From Planctomycetota bacterium (GTDB taxonomy: Bacteria > Planctomycetota > Phycisphaerae > Phycisphaerales > SM1A02), in the NCBI GenBank assembly GCA_022566535.1, contig JADFIR010000002.1:141776-205775 (forward strand): a stretch of 64,000 nt of DNA. Direction: 5' to 3'. Numbering within the stretch: position 1 is the stretch's first letter; every line of letters begins with the position of its first letter. The notes below the pieces were generated by a model that saw only the letters and a list, made by a program, of their open reading frames with translations, was not told where the DNA came from and ran no database searches. Shown in pieces: positions 18,485-27,319 of the stretch. A program made the translations under genes and the position numbers.

Positions 18485-19771
18485 ATGCAAACGAACCGCG
18501 CAAGGCTGTTGGGCGTGGGCCCTTGCGCCTTCATATGTGTGCTTGGAAGTGTCGTCAGCGCTTGCGCTGACGGTAATGAGCATTCCCAGGCCGAGGCGGC
18601 CCAGGCAACACAGCCGGAGCGTGCAACGGCCTCGCAGTCGCTGCCGACCGTCAGACTGTCCCGAGCATTTCCCAGGCTCAGGTTCTTGCGGCCCGTGTTC
18701 CTCACCCATGCCGGCGATGGTTCGAATCGACTGTTTGTGGTTGAGCAGGCCGGCAGGATTCGCGCCTTTGAGAATCGACCTGACGTCAAGGCCGCGAAGG
18801 TCTTCCTGGACATCAAGTCCAGGGTCCTCAGTCCACCACGGGGGCACAACGAGGAAGGGCTGCTGGCCCTGGCCTTCCATCCACAGTACCGAAAAAACGG
18901 ACATCTCTATGTCTACTACTCAGCATCGCGGCCGCGGCGCGGGGTGCTCTCGCGGTTCACCGTCAGCGCGGATGATCCCGATCAGGCCGACCCCGCCTCG
19001 GAGCGGGTGATCCTCGAAGTGGAGCAGCCGTGGGGCAACCACAACGGCGCAACCGTGCTGTTTGGGCCCGATGGGTACATATACCTCAGTCTCGGCGACG
19101 GCGGCCAGGCCAACGATCCCCTGGGAAGCGGTCAGGACCTCTCCACGCTGCTGGGCACGATCCTTCGCATTGATGTCGATCACCAAGAGAACGGCCGTCC
19201 CTACGCCATCCCCAAAGACAATCCGTTTGTCAACCGCCCAGGCGCTCGTGGCGAGATCTGGGCCTACGGGCTGCGCAACGTCTGGCGGATGAGCTTCGAT
19301 CGGCAGACCGGGGACCTCTGGGCCGGCGATGTCGGGCAGAACGCTTGGGAAGAAATTGACCTGATCGTCAAGGGCGGCAACTACGGCTGGAATATCCGCG
19401 AGGGCGCGCACCCGTTCAGGAGCGGCGAATCGACTGGCCCACTGATTGATCCGGTGGTGGAGTATCCGCAGCGCAGCGGGCGCCGGGTCATCGGCCTATC
19501 GGTCACCGGCGGATACGTCTATCGCGGCGATCGGCTGGCGGGCTTGAAGGGCGCGTATATCTACGCCGACTACGTGACCGGCCGAATCTGGGCGTTGCGT
19601 TATGCCGACGGCCGGGTCGCCGCTCACCGCGAGATCTTCACGCCGCGCCCGCCCGTCTTCATCAGTTCCTTTGGCGAAGGACCGAACGGCGAGCTGTACA
19701 TCTGCGCCTTCGACAGCCCCGACGGGCGCGGCGGCGGGACTGGCCGAATCTACCGCTTGGTTGAGAACTGA
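18485..19771 (+). CDS. PQQ-dependent sugar dehydrogenase-like (glucose/sorbosone dehydrogenase) lipoprotein
   Basis: Beta-propeller protein of the soluble glucose/sorbosone dehydrogenase family. Typical motifs are visible: FLTHAGDGSNRLFVVEQAGRI, NEEGLLALAFHPQY with NGHLYVYYS, WGNHNGATVLFGPDGYIYLS, LGDGGQANDPLGSGQDLSTL, GLRNVWRMSFDRQTGDLW and AGDVGQNAWEEIDLI. The start is uncertain: ATG 18485 gives a short basic N terminus, a hydrophobic stretch and a lipobox-like VSAC with Cys27, suggesting a membrane-anchored lipoprotein; a TTG at 18470 would add five residues. Oxidation of a sugar or another alcohol in the periplasm is inferred from the family. It stands alone in its direction and is convergent with the VKOR-DsbA gene. 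Confidence 0.88.
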   Translation: MQTNRARLLGVGPCAFICVLGSVVSACADGNEHSQAEAAQATQPERATASQSLPTVRLSRAFPRLRFLRPVFLTHAGDGSNRLFVVEQAGRIRAFENRPDVKAAKVFLDIKSRVLSPPRGHNEEGLLALAFHPQYRKNGHLYVYYSASRPRRGVLSRFTVSADDPDQADPASERVILEVEQPWGNHNGATVLFGPDGYIYLSLGDGGQANDPLGSGQDLSTLLGTILRIDVDHQENGRPYAIPKDNPFVNRPGARGEIWAYGLRNVWRMSFDRQTGDLWAGDVGQNAWEEIDLIVKGGNYGWNIREGAHPFRSGESTGPLIDPVVEYPQRSGRRVIGLSVTGGYVYRGDRLAGLKGAYIYADYVTGRIWALRYADGRVAAHREIFTPRPPVFISSFGEGPNGELYICAFDSPDGRGGGTGRIYRLVEN

Positions 19772-19814
19772 CCGCGTTGAGACGGTGAAAGCGGCTTGGC
19801 AGACGAGAGGCGCA

Positions 19815-21638
19815 TCATTCCCCACTCGCGGCTTGCAGAATACCGCTCAGCGCCTCGGTCTTGGCAAATCGCCAGCGCCCGACGAACCGGTCGTTGACGA
19901 AGATCGCGGGCACGGCGCGAAGACCGCTGCTCTGGGCGATCGTGGCGTCGGCCGCAATCGCCTCGGCCGCATCGATGCTGTCCATCGCTGCGCGGAAAGC
20001 CTGCGGATCGAAACCTAGCACGGAAATGGCGTCGTCGAGCTTCTGCTCGTCGATCCCGGGCTGGTTCTCCATCAGCCACGCGTGTATCTTCCAATATCCT
20101 TCGACGCCGCCGAGGATGCCCGCCGCTTCCGCCGCCTTTGCGGCCAGGCAGGCAAAGGGATACTGGGTGGTGCTCACGACGGGATTGCAGGCCTCGTCGA
20201 TCGGGAAATGCCGGAAGTGGTAGCGAACATCCGATCGTCCGGCCATGAAATTGCGGATGATTGCGTCGGCTTGGACGGTGCGCGGCTCCTGATAATCGCC
20301 CCACAGCATGATGTGGACGGTGGGATCTTGGGTCCCCAAGGGCCATGACTGCGCATCGAGGGGCAGGGTCGCGGGCGCGCGCGCTTGCCACGTTTCCCGG
20401 GCGGTTTCTGCTGCGGTCTTGGGCTGATCGGCAGCCGCAGTGAGAGCCGGGGGATTCGTCGCGGCCAGAGCCTCGACCGCCTGCTGCACGCCGCCCTGCA
20501 CGCGCCAGCCTTTCAGCTCCACGCCGTTTATGAAAATCATCGGTGTGTGTTGGACGCCGAGATCAAAGCCTTCGTCGATGTCCTGCTGGACCAAGCGGAG
20601 CGTTTCCTCGCCTGCCATCACGCGCGTCCATTGGTCGAAGTTGTAGCCCTGTTCGATGACGACGTCCCGCATCTGCTGGTTGCTAAAGAATCCCTCGTGC
20701 TCGAAGAGCCACTCGTGCATTTGCCAGAATCCGTCGTTGCCGCGGATGATTCCGGCCGCCTCAGCCGCTCTGGCCGCCCAGCACGCATTGGGATGGAGGT
20801 TGGTCCCGATGTACGCGTTGCAGTCCGTGGACATCGGGTAGTGCTTCACGGAGATCGACATGTCATCGCGCTGGGCGAAGAACGCGAAGATGTCGTCTTC
20901 AATATGGCCGCAGTCTTCGCACTGGTAGTCTGAGAAGATGACCAGACGGATCGGCGCCGCCTCGGGCCCCAGCCGGTACCGGCCGGTGAAGGTCGGCCCG
21001 TCCTGCTGCGGTTGTGTGGACGCTCCTCCGCCGTCCTGCGGTCGGCGCTGGATCACCTGCTCGGTGGACCGCGCAAGCTCGCCTTCTTCCTTCTCTAGGA
21101 TGCGCTGCTTCTGCGTCACCTCGGCAACGGCCAGGGCCGCCGTGGCGAGCAGGAACACCACCCCTCCAATCGCCAGCGGGCGCAGTGACGGCGCCGCTGG
21201 CCGGGGGGCCATCTCGACCATCAGCAGAAACACCAGATTGGCCGCATGGGCCCCAAGGCAATAGGGGCAGAGGTAACCTCCTGCGAGCATCACCACGACG
21301 AAGCCCACCGAGATCACAGCGCCAAACCGAACGAGTTGACGAAATCCGTTGGAGACGCCTTGCCGGGAAGTGAGCCACGCCATGAGCAATGCCAAGAAGT
21401 AAGCGAGGCCGACAAACGACACCGGCCAGTCCACCCACGGAACCCTGCCCCAGACACTCGCCGCCGCTTTGGCGCACGGGCTGCCGGGCCCGCAGCCAGG
21501 GACTTCCAAGCCGCCGAAATGCTGCTGCACGAGCGCCAATGACGCAACCACAGCCGTAGCGAGCAGGACGATACCGGTCGCGAAGAACGCCCGTGGCAGT
21601 GGCGCACCCGTGTCGGTCGTGACCTCCTGCGGCGTCAT
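19815..21638 (-). CDS. VKOR-DsbA-DsbA fusion protein, second of a tandem pair
   Basis: Starts at ATG 21638, overlapping the stop of the upstream paralogue (ATGA). Of 607 residues, the first 190 form a vitamin K epoxide reductase (VKOR) domain with membrane helices, loop cysteines Cys49 and Cys55 (VPGCGPGSPC) and the active-site pair Cys124-PY-Cys127. A first periplasmic thioredoxin-like DsbA domain follows with IFSDYQCEDCGHIE. A second one has lost the CxxC: the same place reads LWGDYQEPRTVQAD. Both DsbA-like domains retain a second cysteine pair spaced by 12 residues (CNAYIGTNLHPNAC; CNPVVSTTQYPFAC). Expected role: forming disulfides in exported proteins, with VKOR re-oxidising the attached DsbA by passing electrons to quinone. 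Confidence 0.88.
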   Translation of the reverse strand: MTPQEVTTDTGAPLPRAFFATGIVLLATAVVASLALVQQHFGGLEVPGCGPGSPCAKAAASVWGRVPWVDWPVSFVGLAYFLALLMAWLTSRQGVSNGFRQLVRFGAVISVGFVVVMLAGGYLCPYCLGAHAANLVFLLMVEMAPRPAAPSLRPLAIGGVVFLLATAALAVAEVTQKQRILEKEEGELARSTEQVIQRRPQDGGGASTQPQQDGPTFTGRYRLGPEAAPIRLVIFSDYQCEDCGHIEDDIFAFFAQRDDMSISVKHYPMSTDCNAYIGTNLHPNACWAARAAEAAGIIRGNDGFWQMHEWLFEHEGFFSNQQMRDVVIEQGYNFDQWTRVMAGEETLRLVQQDIDEGFDLGVQHTPMIFINGVELKGWRVQGGVQQAVEALAATNPPALTAAADQPKTAAETARETWQARAPATLPLDAQSWPLGTQDPTVHIMLWGDYQEPRTVQADAIIRNFMAGRSDVRYHFRHFPIDEACNPVVSTTQYPFACLAAKAAEAAGILGGVEGYWKIHAWLMENQPGIDEQKLDDAISVLGFDPQAFRAAMDSIDAAEAIAADATIAQSSGLRAVPAIFVNDRFVGRWRFAKTEALSGILQAASGE

Positions 21639-23518
21639 TGGGCCGCCTCCTCGATCATGCGCTGGAGCGTGCGGTGCTCCTGGAAGCGCCATCTTGGCAC
21701 AAACTTGTTGTTGATGAAGATCATTGGGATGCTGCGCAGGCCCAACGTTTTGCCCGCTCGGGCGTCTTCGGTGATGGCTGCGGCTACGTCGGGGGTCTCC
21801 ATCTGGGCGAACAGAGCCTCGGGGTCGAGTCCCATGTCGGCGGCGGCCCCGCGAAGCGTCGCATCGCTGAACTGCCTTTGGTTGCTCATCAGCCAATCGT
21901 GCATCTTCCAATAGCCGTCGGTTCCGCCCAGCGCCCCCGCCGCCTCGGCCGCCTGCGCGGCCCGGCAAGCCAGCGGATGACGATTCGATTGCGTCGCCGG
22001 GTTGCACTCCTGGTTGAACGGGAAATGCCGGAACGTGTATCGCGTGTCCGGCCGGGAGGCGGCGATCCGGCGAAGGATCCCGTCCGCCTCGGCGGTGAAC
22101 GGCTCCTGATAATCGCCCCACACGACAACATCTACCTTGGCGTCTTGCGGTCCGATCGTCCACGCCCGTGAATCGGCCGGGATGCTTCGTGCCGGCTGTT
22201 CCCGCCAATCGGCGACGTATTTCTTGGCCGCCGCTGGTGGGCGGTCGTGGGCCGCGGTCTGCCGCGGCGGATTGGTGGCCGCCAACGCCGCCACCGCTCG
22301 GATCAGGGCGTTGGGTGCGTTCCAACCCTTCAGCTCCACGCCGTTGATGAAAACCATCGGCGTATAGTGCAGGCCGAGCGCCGACGCTTCGTCGGTATCC
22401 GCCGTGATGAGCTCCAGTGGTTGCCGGCTCTGCATGATGCCTAAGAACTGCTGAAGCTGCTGTGGATCGTAGCCAAGCTCGCGCAGACCTTGATGCAGCT
22501 CGGCGTCGGTGAATGCCCCGCCACGATCGAACAGCCATCGGTGCATTTGCCAGAAGCCGTCGTTGCCGCGGAGGATGCCCGCGGTCTCGGCGGCTCGGGC
22601 CGCCCAGCACGCGTTGGGGTGCAGGGTCTTGCGGGCGTTGCGATTGCAGTCGGTGCACATCGGGAAGTGCTTCGCGGACAGCGAGATGTCGTCGCGCTGA
22701 TCAAGGATTGCGCTCGCCTGCGCCTCAATGCGCTTGCAGTCGGGGCATTGGTAGTCCGAGATGATCACCAGCCGAATCGGCGCCTCGGCAGGGCCGATCA
22801 AGTGCCGGCCGGTGAAGCCCTCGGTGCGTCCGGCCGTTGTCGATTCGATAATCCGCTGAGTCGATTCCGCCTGCTCTCGTTCCGCCTTCTTTTCAGCGAG
22901 CTGTTTGAATGACCGCCGGGCGCCTTCCTGTGCCCCGGACGCGACCAGAAACACGACGCCGATCCAGACGAGCGGTTTCAACGATGCCGCTGAGGCCGTT
23001 GCCGAGCGTTGCACCGTCACAAGGAAGCCGAAATTGGCCACATGGACGGCTAGGCAGTACCAGCAGAGATGCCGGCTGAAGATCATCACCATGATAAACA
23101 TCACGGAAAACGCCGCCCCGACCCAAACCAGGTACTTCAGGGCGATCGAGACGCCGCGGGCCCGGCCGGCCTGGATCCATGCCCCCAGCAGCGCGAGGAA
23201 GTACGCCAATCCGACAAACGACACCGGCCAGTTCACCAGGGGAACCTTGCCCCAGGCGCCTTGGGTCAACTCGGCACAGGCGCTGCCGGGCCCGCAGCCG
23301 GGAAGGCTCAGGGCGTCGAGATGCTGGAGCACGAGCATGAGCGATGCACCGATCGCGATGATGAGCGGAACCATCGCCGCCAGGACCAGGCCCGACGACG
23401 GATGCGGCTGGGCTGATGCCGCGGCGCCGTGTCCCGGCGCTGCCGATCGGGGCCGCCTCGGTGACTTCTTCTTCGCTCGCTTCCTTCGACTGGCCATCGC
23501 CTTTGCAATCTCCATCAT
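21635..23518 (-). CDS. VKOR-DsbA-DsbA fusion protein, first of a tandem pair
   Basis: Protein of 627 residues with a very basic cytoplasmic N terminus (RRKRAKKKSPRRPR) and then a VKOR domain: loop cysteines Cys75 and Cys81 (LPGCGPGSAC), helices, and active-site Cys152-WY-Cys155. The linker leads to a DsbA-like thioredoxin domain with active site SDYQCPDCKRIE (Cys258, Cys261) and a second cysteine pair Cys291/Cys304. The second thioredoxin-like domain, near residue 450, reads VWGDYQEPFTAEAD where CxxC is expected, so it lacks the redox pair, but keeps the other pair (CNPATQSNRHPLAC). It is the upstream paralogue of the next gene and clearly arose with it by duplication. Membrane-bound, with the redox domains in the periplasm. 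Confidence 0.88.
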   Translation of the reverse strand: MMEIAKAMASRRKRAKKKSPRRPRSAAPGHGAAASAQPHPSSGLVLAAMVPLIIAIGASLMLVLQHLDALSLPGCGPGSACAELTQGAWGKVPLVNWPVSFVGLAYFLALLGAWIQAGRARGVSIALKYLVWVGAAFSVMFIMVMIFSRHLCWYCLAVHVANFGFLVTVQRSATASAASLKPLVWIGVVFLVASGAQEGARRSFKQLAEKKAEREQAESTQRIIESTTAGRTEGFTGRHLIGPAEAPIRLVIISDYQCPDCKRIEAQASAILDQRDDISLSAKHFPMCTDCNRNARKTLHPNACWAARAAETAGILRGNDGFWQMHRWLFDRGGAFTDAELHQGLRELGYDPQQLQQFLGIMQSRQPLELITADTDEASALGLHYTPMVFINGVELKGWNAPNALIRAVAALAATNPPRQTAAHDRPPAAAKKYVADWREQPARSIPADSRAWTIGPQDAKVDVVVWGDYQEPFTAEADGILRRIAASRPDTRYTFRHFPFNQECNPATQSNRHPLACRAAQAAEAAGALGGTDGYWKMHDWLMSNQRQFSDATLRGAAADMGLDPEALFAQMETPDVAAAITEDARAGKTLGLRSIPMIFINNKFVPRWRFQEHRTLQRMIEEAAQ

Positions 23519-23565
23519 GCCCGGCTTACGCTGCGCCCGGGCCCGCGACCTACAAGATCGTTACG

Positions 23566-25356
23566 CTACATCCGCTGCGGCGCTTCGATCCCCAGCAGGT
23601 CCAGACCGTCACCAAGCACCCGGCGGACCAGGCCACACAGCCGCAGGCGGGAGCGTCGAAGCGACTCGCTTTGGGCCTTGAGCACGGGACACCTCTCGTA
23701 AAACGAACTGTAGGCGTTCGCAAGGTCGTACAGGAATGTGCATAGGCGATGGGGCTCCAGCGTCGTGGCCGTGTCGGCGACCACGCCCCCGTAACGCAGC
23801 AAGAGAAGGGCCAGTTGTCTTTCTGAGCTGTCCTTCAATACGAATTCCGCGTCACCGACCTCTTCGGGATCCACGTTCGCCTTGGCGAAGATCGAGCACA
23901 CCCGCGCGTGGGCGTACTGAAGGTACGGGCCGGTGTTCCCCTCGAAGGCGATCATTCGGTCGAGGTTGAACACGTAATCGCGCACAAGATCGCTGGAAAG
24001 GTCGGCGTACTTGACCGCGCCGATCCCGACCGCCCGGCCGATCTGGGCCAGCTGCCGGGGGTCCAGGCCGTGGGTTGGGGCGGCCGGGTCCGCGGCGCGC
24101 TTCTTCACCTCCAGCGTTCCCCGATCGATCGCTTTCTTGAGCAATGTCGCCAGCGGCACATTCTCCCCGCTGCGCGTCTTGAGCGGGGTGCGGTCCGCCC
24201 CCAGAACGGCGCCGAACGGAATGTGGATGAGCTGCGCCTGCGTGCCGTCCGGCAGGCGGTCCCAGCCGATTCTTCCAGCAGCGTCAAACACATCTCGGAA
24301 GTGGTCACGCTGTCTTGCATCCACCACATAGATCACGCGGCTGGCGCCGAGCTGCTGCACGCGATAGCGCACCGCGGCCAGATCGGTGGTCGAATAGAGG
24401 TAGCCGCCGTCGGATTTGCGAATAATGAGCGGCCGATCGCGATCGTCGAAACGAATGATGAGGGCCCCCTGATCTTCCTGTGCGAGTCCTGCCTGGATAA
24501 AAGCGTCGACCACCTCCGGAAGCTGGTCGCGGTAGGACGACTCCGGCCGGTTGTTCTGGGGACCGAGCTTCACGCCCAGCAGATCGAAGCTCTCGTACAC
24601 CGCACGCATGGTGACGTCGATGATCTTCTGCCAGTCCCTGCGAACATCCGCATCGCCCTGCTGCAGCGCGACGAGCACTTCTTTGGCCGCGGCATCGGCA
24701 TTCGTGTCCCCGGCGCATTGGTGCTGCGCGCGACGGTAGGCTGCGTCGAGATCGTCGAGCACCAGCGCATTAAGATCAGCCTTGGAGGCGCGAAGCTCAC
24801 GAAGCACCATGGCGATGGTCAGGCCCCAGTCGCCCAGATGATTCTCTCGATGGACTTCTCGGCCACGCCGCTCCAGGATTCGCGCCAAGGCGTCTCCGAT
24901 AATCGTTGAGCGGAGATGGCCCACGTGCATCTGCTTGGCGATGTTGACCCCGCAGAGATCAATGGCGATCGGGCGCGCATCCGGATCGGGGGCGATCCCC
25001 AGCGCGGCGGTGTCCATGGCCGCGAGCATCTCGGCGAGGGCCTTTGGTTTGAGGCGGATGTTGATGAACCCAGGCCCCGCCACTTCCGGGGGCTCGGCAA
25101 TCGCCGACAGCTCGTTCGTTGCCGCCTTAGCAATCTGCTGTGCGAGCTTCCTCGGGTCCGTGCCGAGACGTTTGGCCAGGCTCATCGCGGCATTGGCCTG
25201 GAAGTCGCCGAACTCCGGCCGCTGGTTCGGCCGAATCAGCGGATCCGTGTCCCCGTAGTCATCGCCCAGCGTCGTGGTGATCGCACGGCGGAGGGCCGCG
25301 TCGAGAATCACGATTGGATCAGCGCTGCGCGAGCGTTGTGTCTGCGTCCTGCTCAC
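23566..25356 (-). CDS. argS: Arginyl-tRNA synthetase
   Basis: Class I synthetase that charges tRNA-Arg. Visible motifs are the ArgS N-terminal additional domain (FGDFQANAAMSLAKRLG), GPGFINIRLKP, the HIGH-type motif in KQMHVGHLRSTIIGD, HLGDWGLTIAMVL, YLYSTTDLAAVRYR, VDARQRDHFRDVF, the GADRTPLKTRSGENVPL segment at the KMSK position, and GPYLQYAHARVCSI leading into the anticodon-binding domain (SSFYERCPVL). No ATG lies near the expected start; GTG 25356 (then SRTQTQRSRS) gives 596 residues, close to the usual length. The frame remains open up to 25617, but that extension is not ArgS-like. Downstream of it, on the same strand, lie the VKOR-DsbA genes. Confidence 0.93.
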   Translation of the reverse strand: MSRTQTQRSRSADPIVILDAALRRAITTTLGDDYGDTDPLIRPNQRPEFGDFQANAAMSLAKRLGTDPRKLAQQIAKAATNELSAIAEPPEVAGPGFINIRLKPKALAEMLAAMDTAALGIAPDPDARPIAIDLCGVNIAKQMHVGHLRSTIIGDALARILERRGREVHRENHLGDWGLTIAMVLRELRASKADLNALVLDDLDAAYRRAQHQCAGDTNADAAAKEVLVALQQGDADVRRDWQKIIDVTMRAVYESFDLLGVKLGPQNNRPESSYRDQLPEVVDAFIQAGLAQEDQGALIIRFDDRDRPLIIRKSDGGYLYSTTDLAAVRYRVQQLGASRVIYVVDARQRDHFRDVFDAAGRIGWDRLPDGTQAQLIHIPFGAVLGADRTPLKTRSGENVPLATLLKKAIDRGTLEVKKRAADPAAPTHGLDPRQLAQIGRAVGIGAVKYADLSSDLVRDYVFNLDRMIAFEGNTGPYLQYAHARVCSIFAKANVDPEEVGDAEFVLKDSSERQLALLLLRYGGVVADTATTLEPHRLCTFLYDLANAYSSFYERCPVLKAQSESLRRSRLRLCGLVRRVLGDGLDLLGIEAPQRM

Positions 25357-25533
25357 CGGCAATGAGTATATCGCTGCCGTGGCCTCCGCTGGGTACGCAT
25401 ACGGGACGGGGCGCACGCGACATGCGACTGGCGTTGGTGAGAGGCAGGGAATGTTGACGATGAAATGATGGAGCGGACCCGCCGCCGGCCGTTCAGCAAC
25501 TACGCTGGTTGCGCTAATGATTGGAGGTGCCCG

Positions 25534-26025
25534 ATGACCGCCGATAAGCTGAGTATCCTGTTTCTCTGCACGGGCAATACCGCCCGCAGCCTGATGGCCG
25601 AGGCGATCGCCAACCACCAGTTCGCCCAGAAGCTCCAGGCCAGCTCAGCCGGCTCACAGCCCAAGGACCGGCCCCACGCCTTGACGCTCAAGACGCTGCA
25701 AAAGTACGGCGTCAGCGCCGATGGGCTGCGGTCAAAGAGCTGGGATGAGTTCAAGGATCAGTCGTTCGATTTGGTGATCACGCTCTGCGATGTCGCTCGC
25801 CAGGCGTCATGTCCGGAGTTTCCCGGCGAGCCGCGCCGGGCGCATTGGAGCCTGCCCGACCCGGCGGAGGCGCCCGATACGCTACAGAGCATGTTCGAGG
25901 CGATCTACGAGGCGCTGGTTGAGGCCATCGGCCTGCTGGTCTACGGGCCGAATCCGGACCTCCCCGCCCGGGCAGCCGAGGCCGGCCGGCAGCTCACCCG
26001 ACGGTTCGCCCCCAGAGCAATCTGA
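25534..26025 (+). CDS. ArsC-type arsenate reductase / low-molecular-weight phosphatase family protein
   Basis: Protein of 163 residues from ATG 25534, preceded by a good ribosome site (GGAGGTG). The N terminus LSILFLCTGNTARSLMAEA holds the CX5R phosphatase loop (Cys12 to Arg18) common to low-molecular-weight tyrosine phosphatases and thioredoxin-linked arsenate reductases. SAGSQPKDRPHALTLKTLQKYG and the ending HWSLPDPAEA match arsenate reductases better than tyrosine phosphatases. Further cysteines in ITLCDVARQASCPEF fit the ArsC relay that ends in a disulfide reduced by thioredoxin. No arsR, arsB or acr3 is next to it, so the physiological substrate is not proven by context. Confidence 0.85.
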   Translation: MTADKLSILFLCTGNTARSLMAEAIANHQFAQKLQASSAGSQPKDRPHALTLKTLQKYGVSADGLRSKSWDEFKDQSFDLVITLCDVARQASCPEFPGEPRRAHWSLPDPAEAPDTLQSMFEAIYEALVEAIGLLVYGPNPDLPARAAEAGRQLTRRFAPRAI

Positions 26026-26133
26026 CCCGCTCGAAGCGGTTTCCGAATGGGTCGCGCCCAACGGCGAATGTTTTCGTCGTGCGCGCAGAGACCGCTATCA
26101 TCCCAAGCTCGCACGAGGTCAGGCTCGTTCGTC

Positions 26134-27252
26134 ATGCCCACGCCGACTACTGAACCCACCACGCCCATTGAGCAGCTCGATCGCGTCGGCGACCTGGCGC
26201 ACCGGCCGCGGGTGCTCTTGGGGAAGATCGGGCTCGACGGCCACGATCGCGGCGTGAAGCTCATCGCCCGGGCCATGCGCGATAGCGGCATCCACGTGAT
26301 CTACTCGGGGCTCTGGCAGACGCCGCGCAGCCTCGCCATCTCCGCTCGCGACGAGGATGTCGATCTGATCGCCTGCTCCATGATGAGTAATTCGCACCTC
26401 GTGCTCGTGCCGAGGCTGATTGATGAGTGCGGCAAGGTTGGCCGGCCTGACATGGTCATCAACGTCGGCGGGATCATCCCCGCCGAAGATGTCCAGCCGA
26501 TGCTCGATGCCGGCGTGCACCGAATCTTCCACACCGGCACGAGCATGCACGAGATCATCGACGGTGTCCGTGAGGTCATTCGTGCCTACGGCCCGCTGGA
26601 ATCCGATCATGCCGTTGCTCAGCTATCGCGACAGATCAGCCGGGTGCATGGCGGTTGTGAGCCGGCGGATGCGCCCCTGGATCGCCCGGGTGATGTCGTC
26701 GGGCTGACCGGCTCCCCCGGGGCGGGGAAGTCCACGCTCGTTGCGGCCATGGCGGCGGAGGCGGTGCGCCGGGGCGAGAAGCTCGCTGTCGTCGCCTTCG
26801 ATCCCATGAGCCCCATCACCCACGGCGCGCTGCTCGGTGATCGGCTGCGCGTCGATTTCAACGCCGTGGACGAGAACGTGTTCTACCGCAGCCTGGCGAT
26901 CACCAATGAAGACTACTCGACGCTGCCGGGGATCATTGAACTGATCGGGGGGGCAGGGTTCGACAAGCTCATCATCGAGACGGTCGGGGCCGGGCAGAAC
27001 GATGTGGCCATTCGCGAGCACGTCGATCGGACCGCCGTAGTGATGGTGCCCGGCATGGGTGATGCGATCCAGATGGAGAAGGCGGGCATCCTGGAGATCG
27101 CCGACCTGTTCATCGTCAACAAAGCCGACTTCCCCCAGGGGCGCAAGCTCGTCCGCCAGCTCAAAGATATCGCCGGCACACGCCCGATCTACGAGACCGT
27201 CGCAACGCTCGGCAAAGGCACCGCCGAACTCCTCGACGGGCTGTTCGGCTGA
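26134..27252 (+). CDS. Fusion of B12-binding domain and MeaB/ArgK-type GTPase
   Basis: Protein of 372 residues. Residues 25-150 are a cobalamin-binding domain like the small domain of methylmalonyl-CoA mutase: LGKIGLDGHDRGVKLIARAM holds DxHxxG (Asp35, His37, Gly40), and SMMSNSHLVLVP and GGIIPAEDVQPMLDAGVHRI follow. Residues 185-372 are a MeaB-like G3E GTPase with P-loop GSPGAGKST (193-201), AFDPMSPITHGALLGDR, switch ETVGAGQND (282-290) and NKAD (329-332). MeaB proteins protect and reload B12-dependent acyl-CoA mutases. The order B12-GTPase is that of IcmF, which continues into a mutase domain; here the protein stops after the GTPase. No mutase large subunit is in the window. The start at ATG 26134 is chosen because the extra upstream residues are not domain-like. 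Confidence 0.9.
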   Translation: MPTPTTEPTTPIEQLDRVGDLAHRPRVLLGKIGLDGHDRGVKLIARAMRDSGIHVIYSGLWQTPRSLAISARDEDVDLIACSMMSNSHLVLVPRLIDECGKVGRPDMVINVGGIIPAEDVQPMLDAGVHRIFHTGTSMHEIIDGVREVIRAYGPLESDHAVAQLSRQISRVHGGCEPADAPLDRPGDVVGLTGSPGAGKSTLVAAMAAEAVRRGEKLAVVAFDPMSPITHGALLGDRLRVDFNAVDENVFYRSLAITNEDYSTLPGIIELIGGAGFDKLIIETVGAGQNDVAIREHVDRTAVVMVPGMGDAIQMEKAGILEIADLFIVNKADFPQGRKLVRQLKDIAGTRPIYETVATLGKGTAELLDGLFG

Positions 27253-27319
27253 GCCACGTGGATTGGACGCAATTGATCTGCTGTCGCGGGCTTGGCGGAT
27301 CGAGTTCTGTGCGGTGGTG

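Noticed and set aside
25357..25617. Upstream extension of the argS frame
   Set aside because: The extra residues (MVGDRLGHQAAGG...) are not ArgS-like and run into the ArsC-like gene's upstream region; GTG 25356 gives the expected length.
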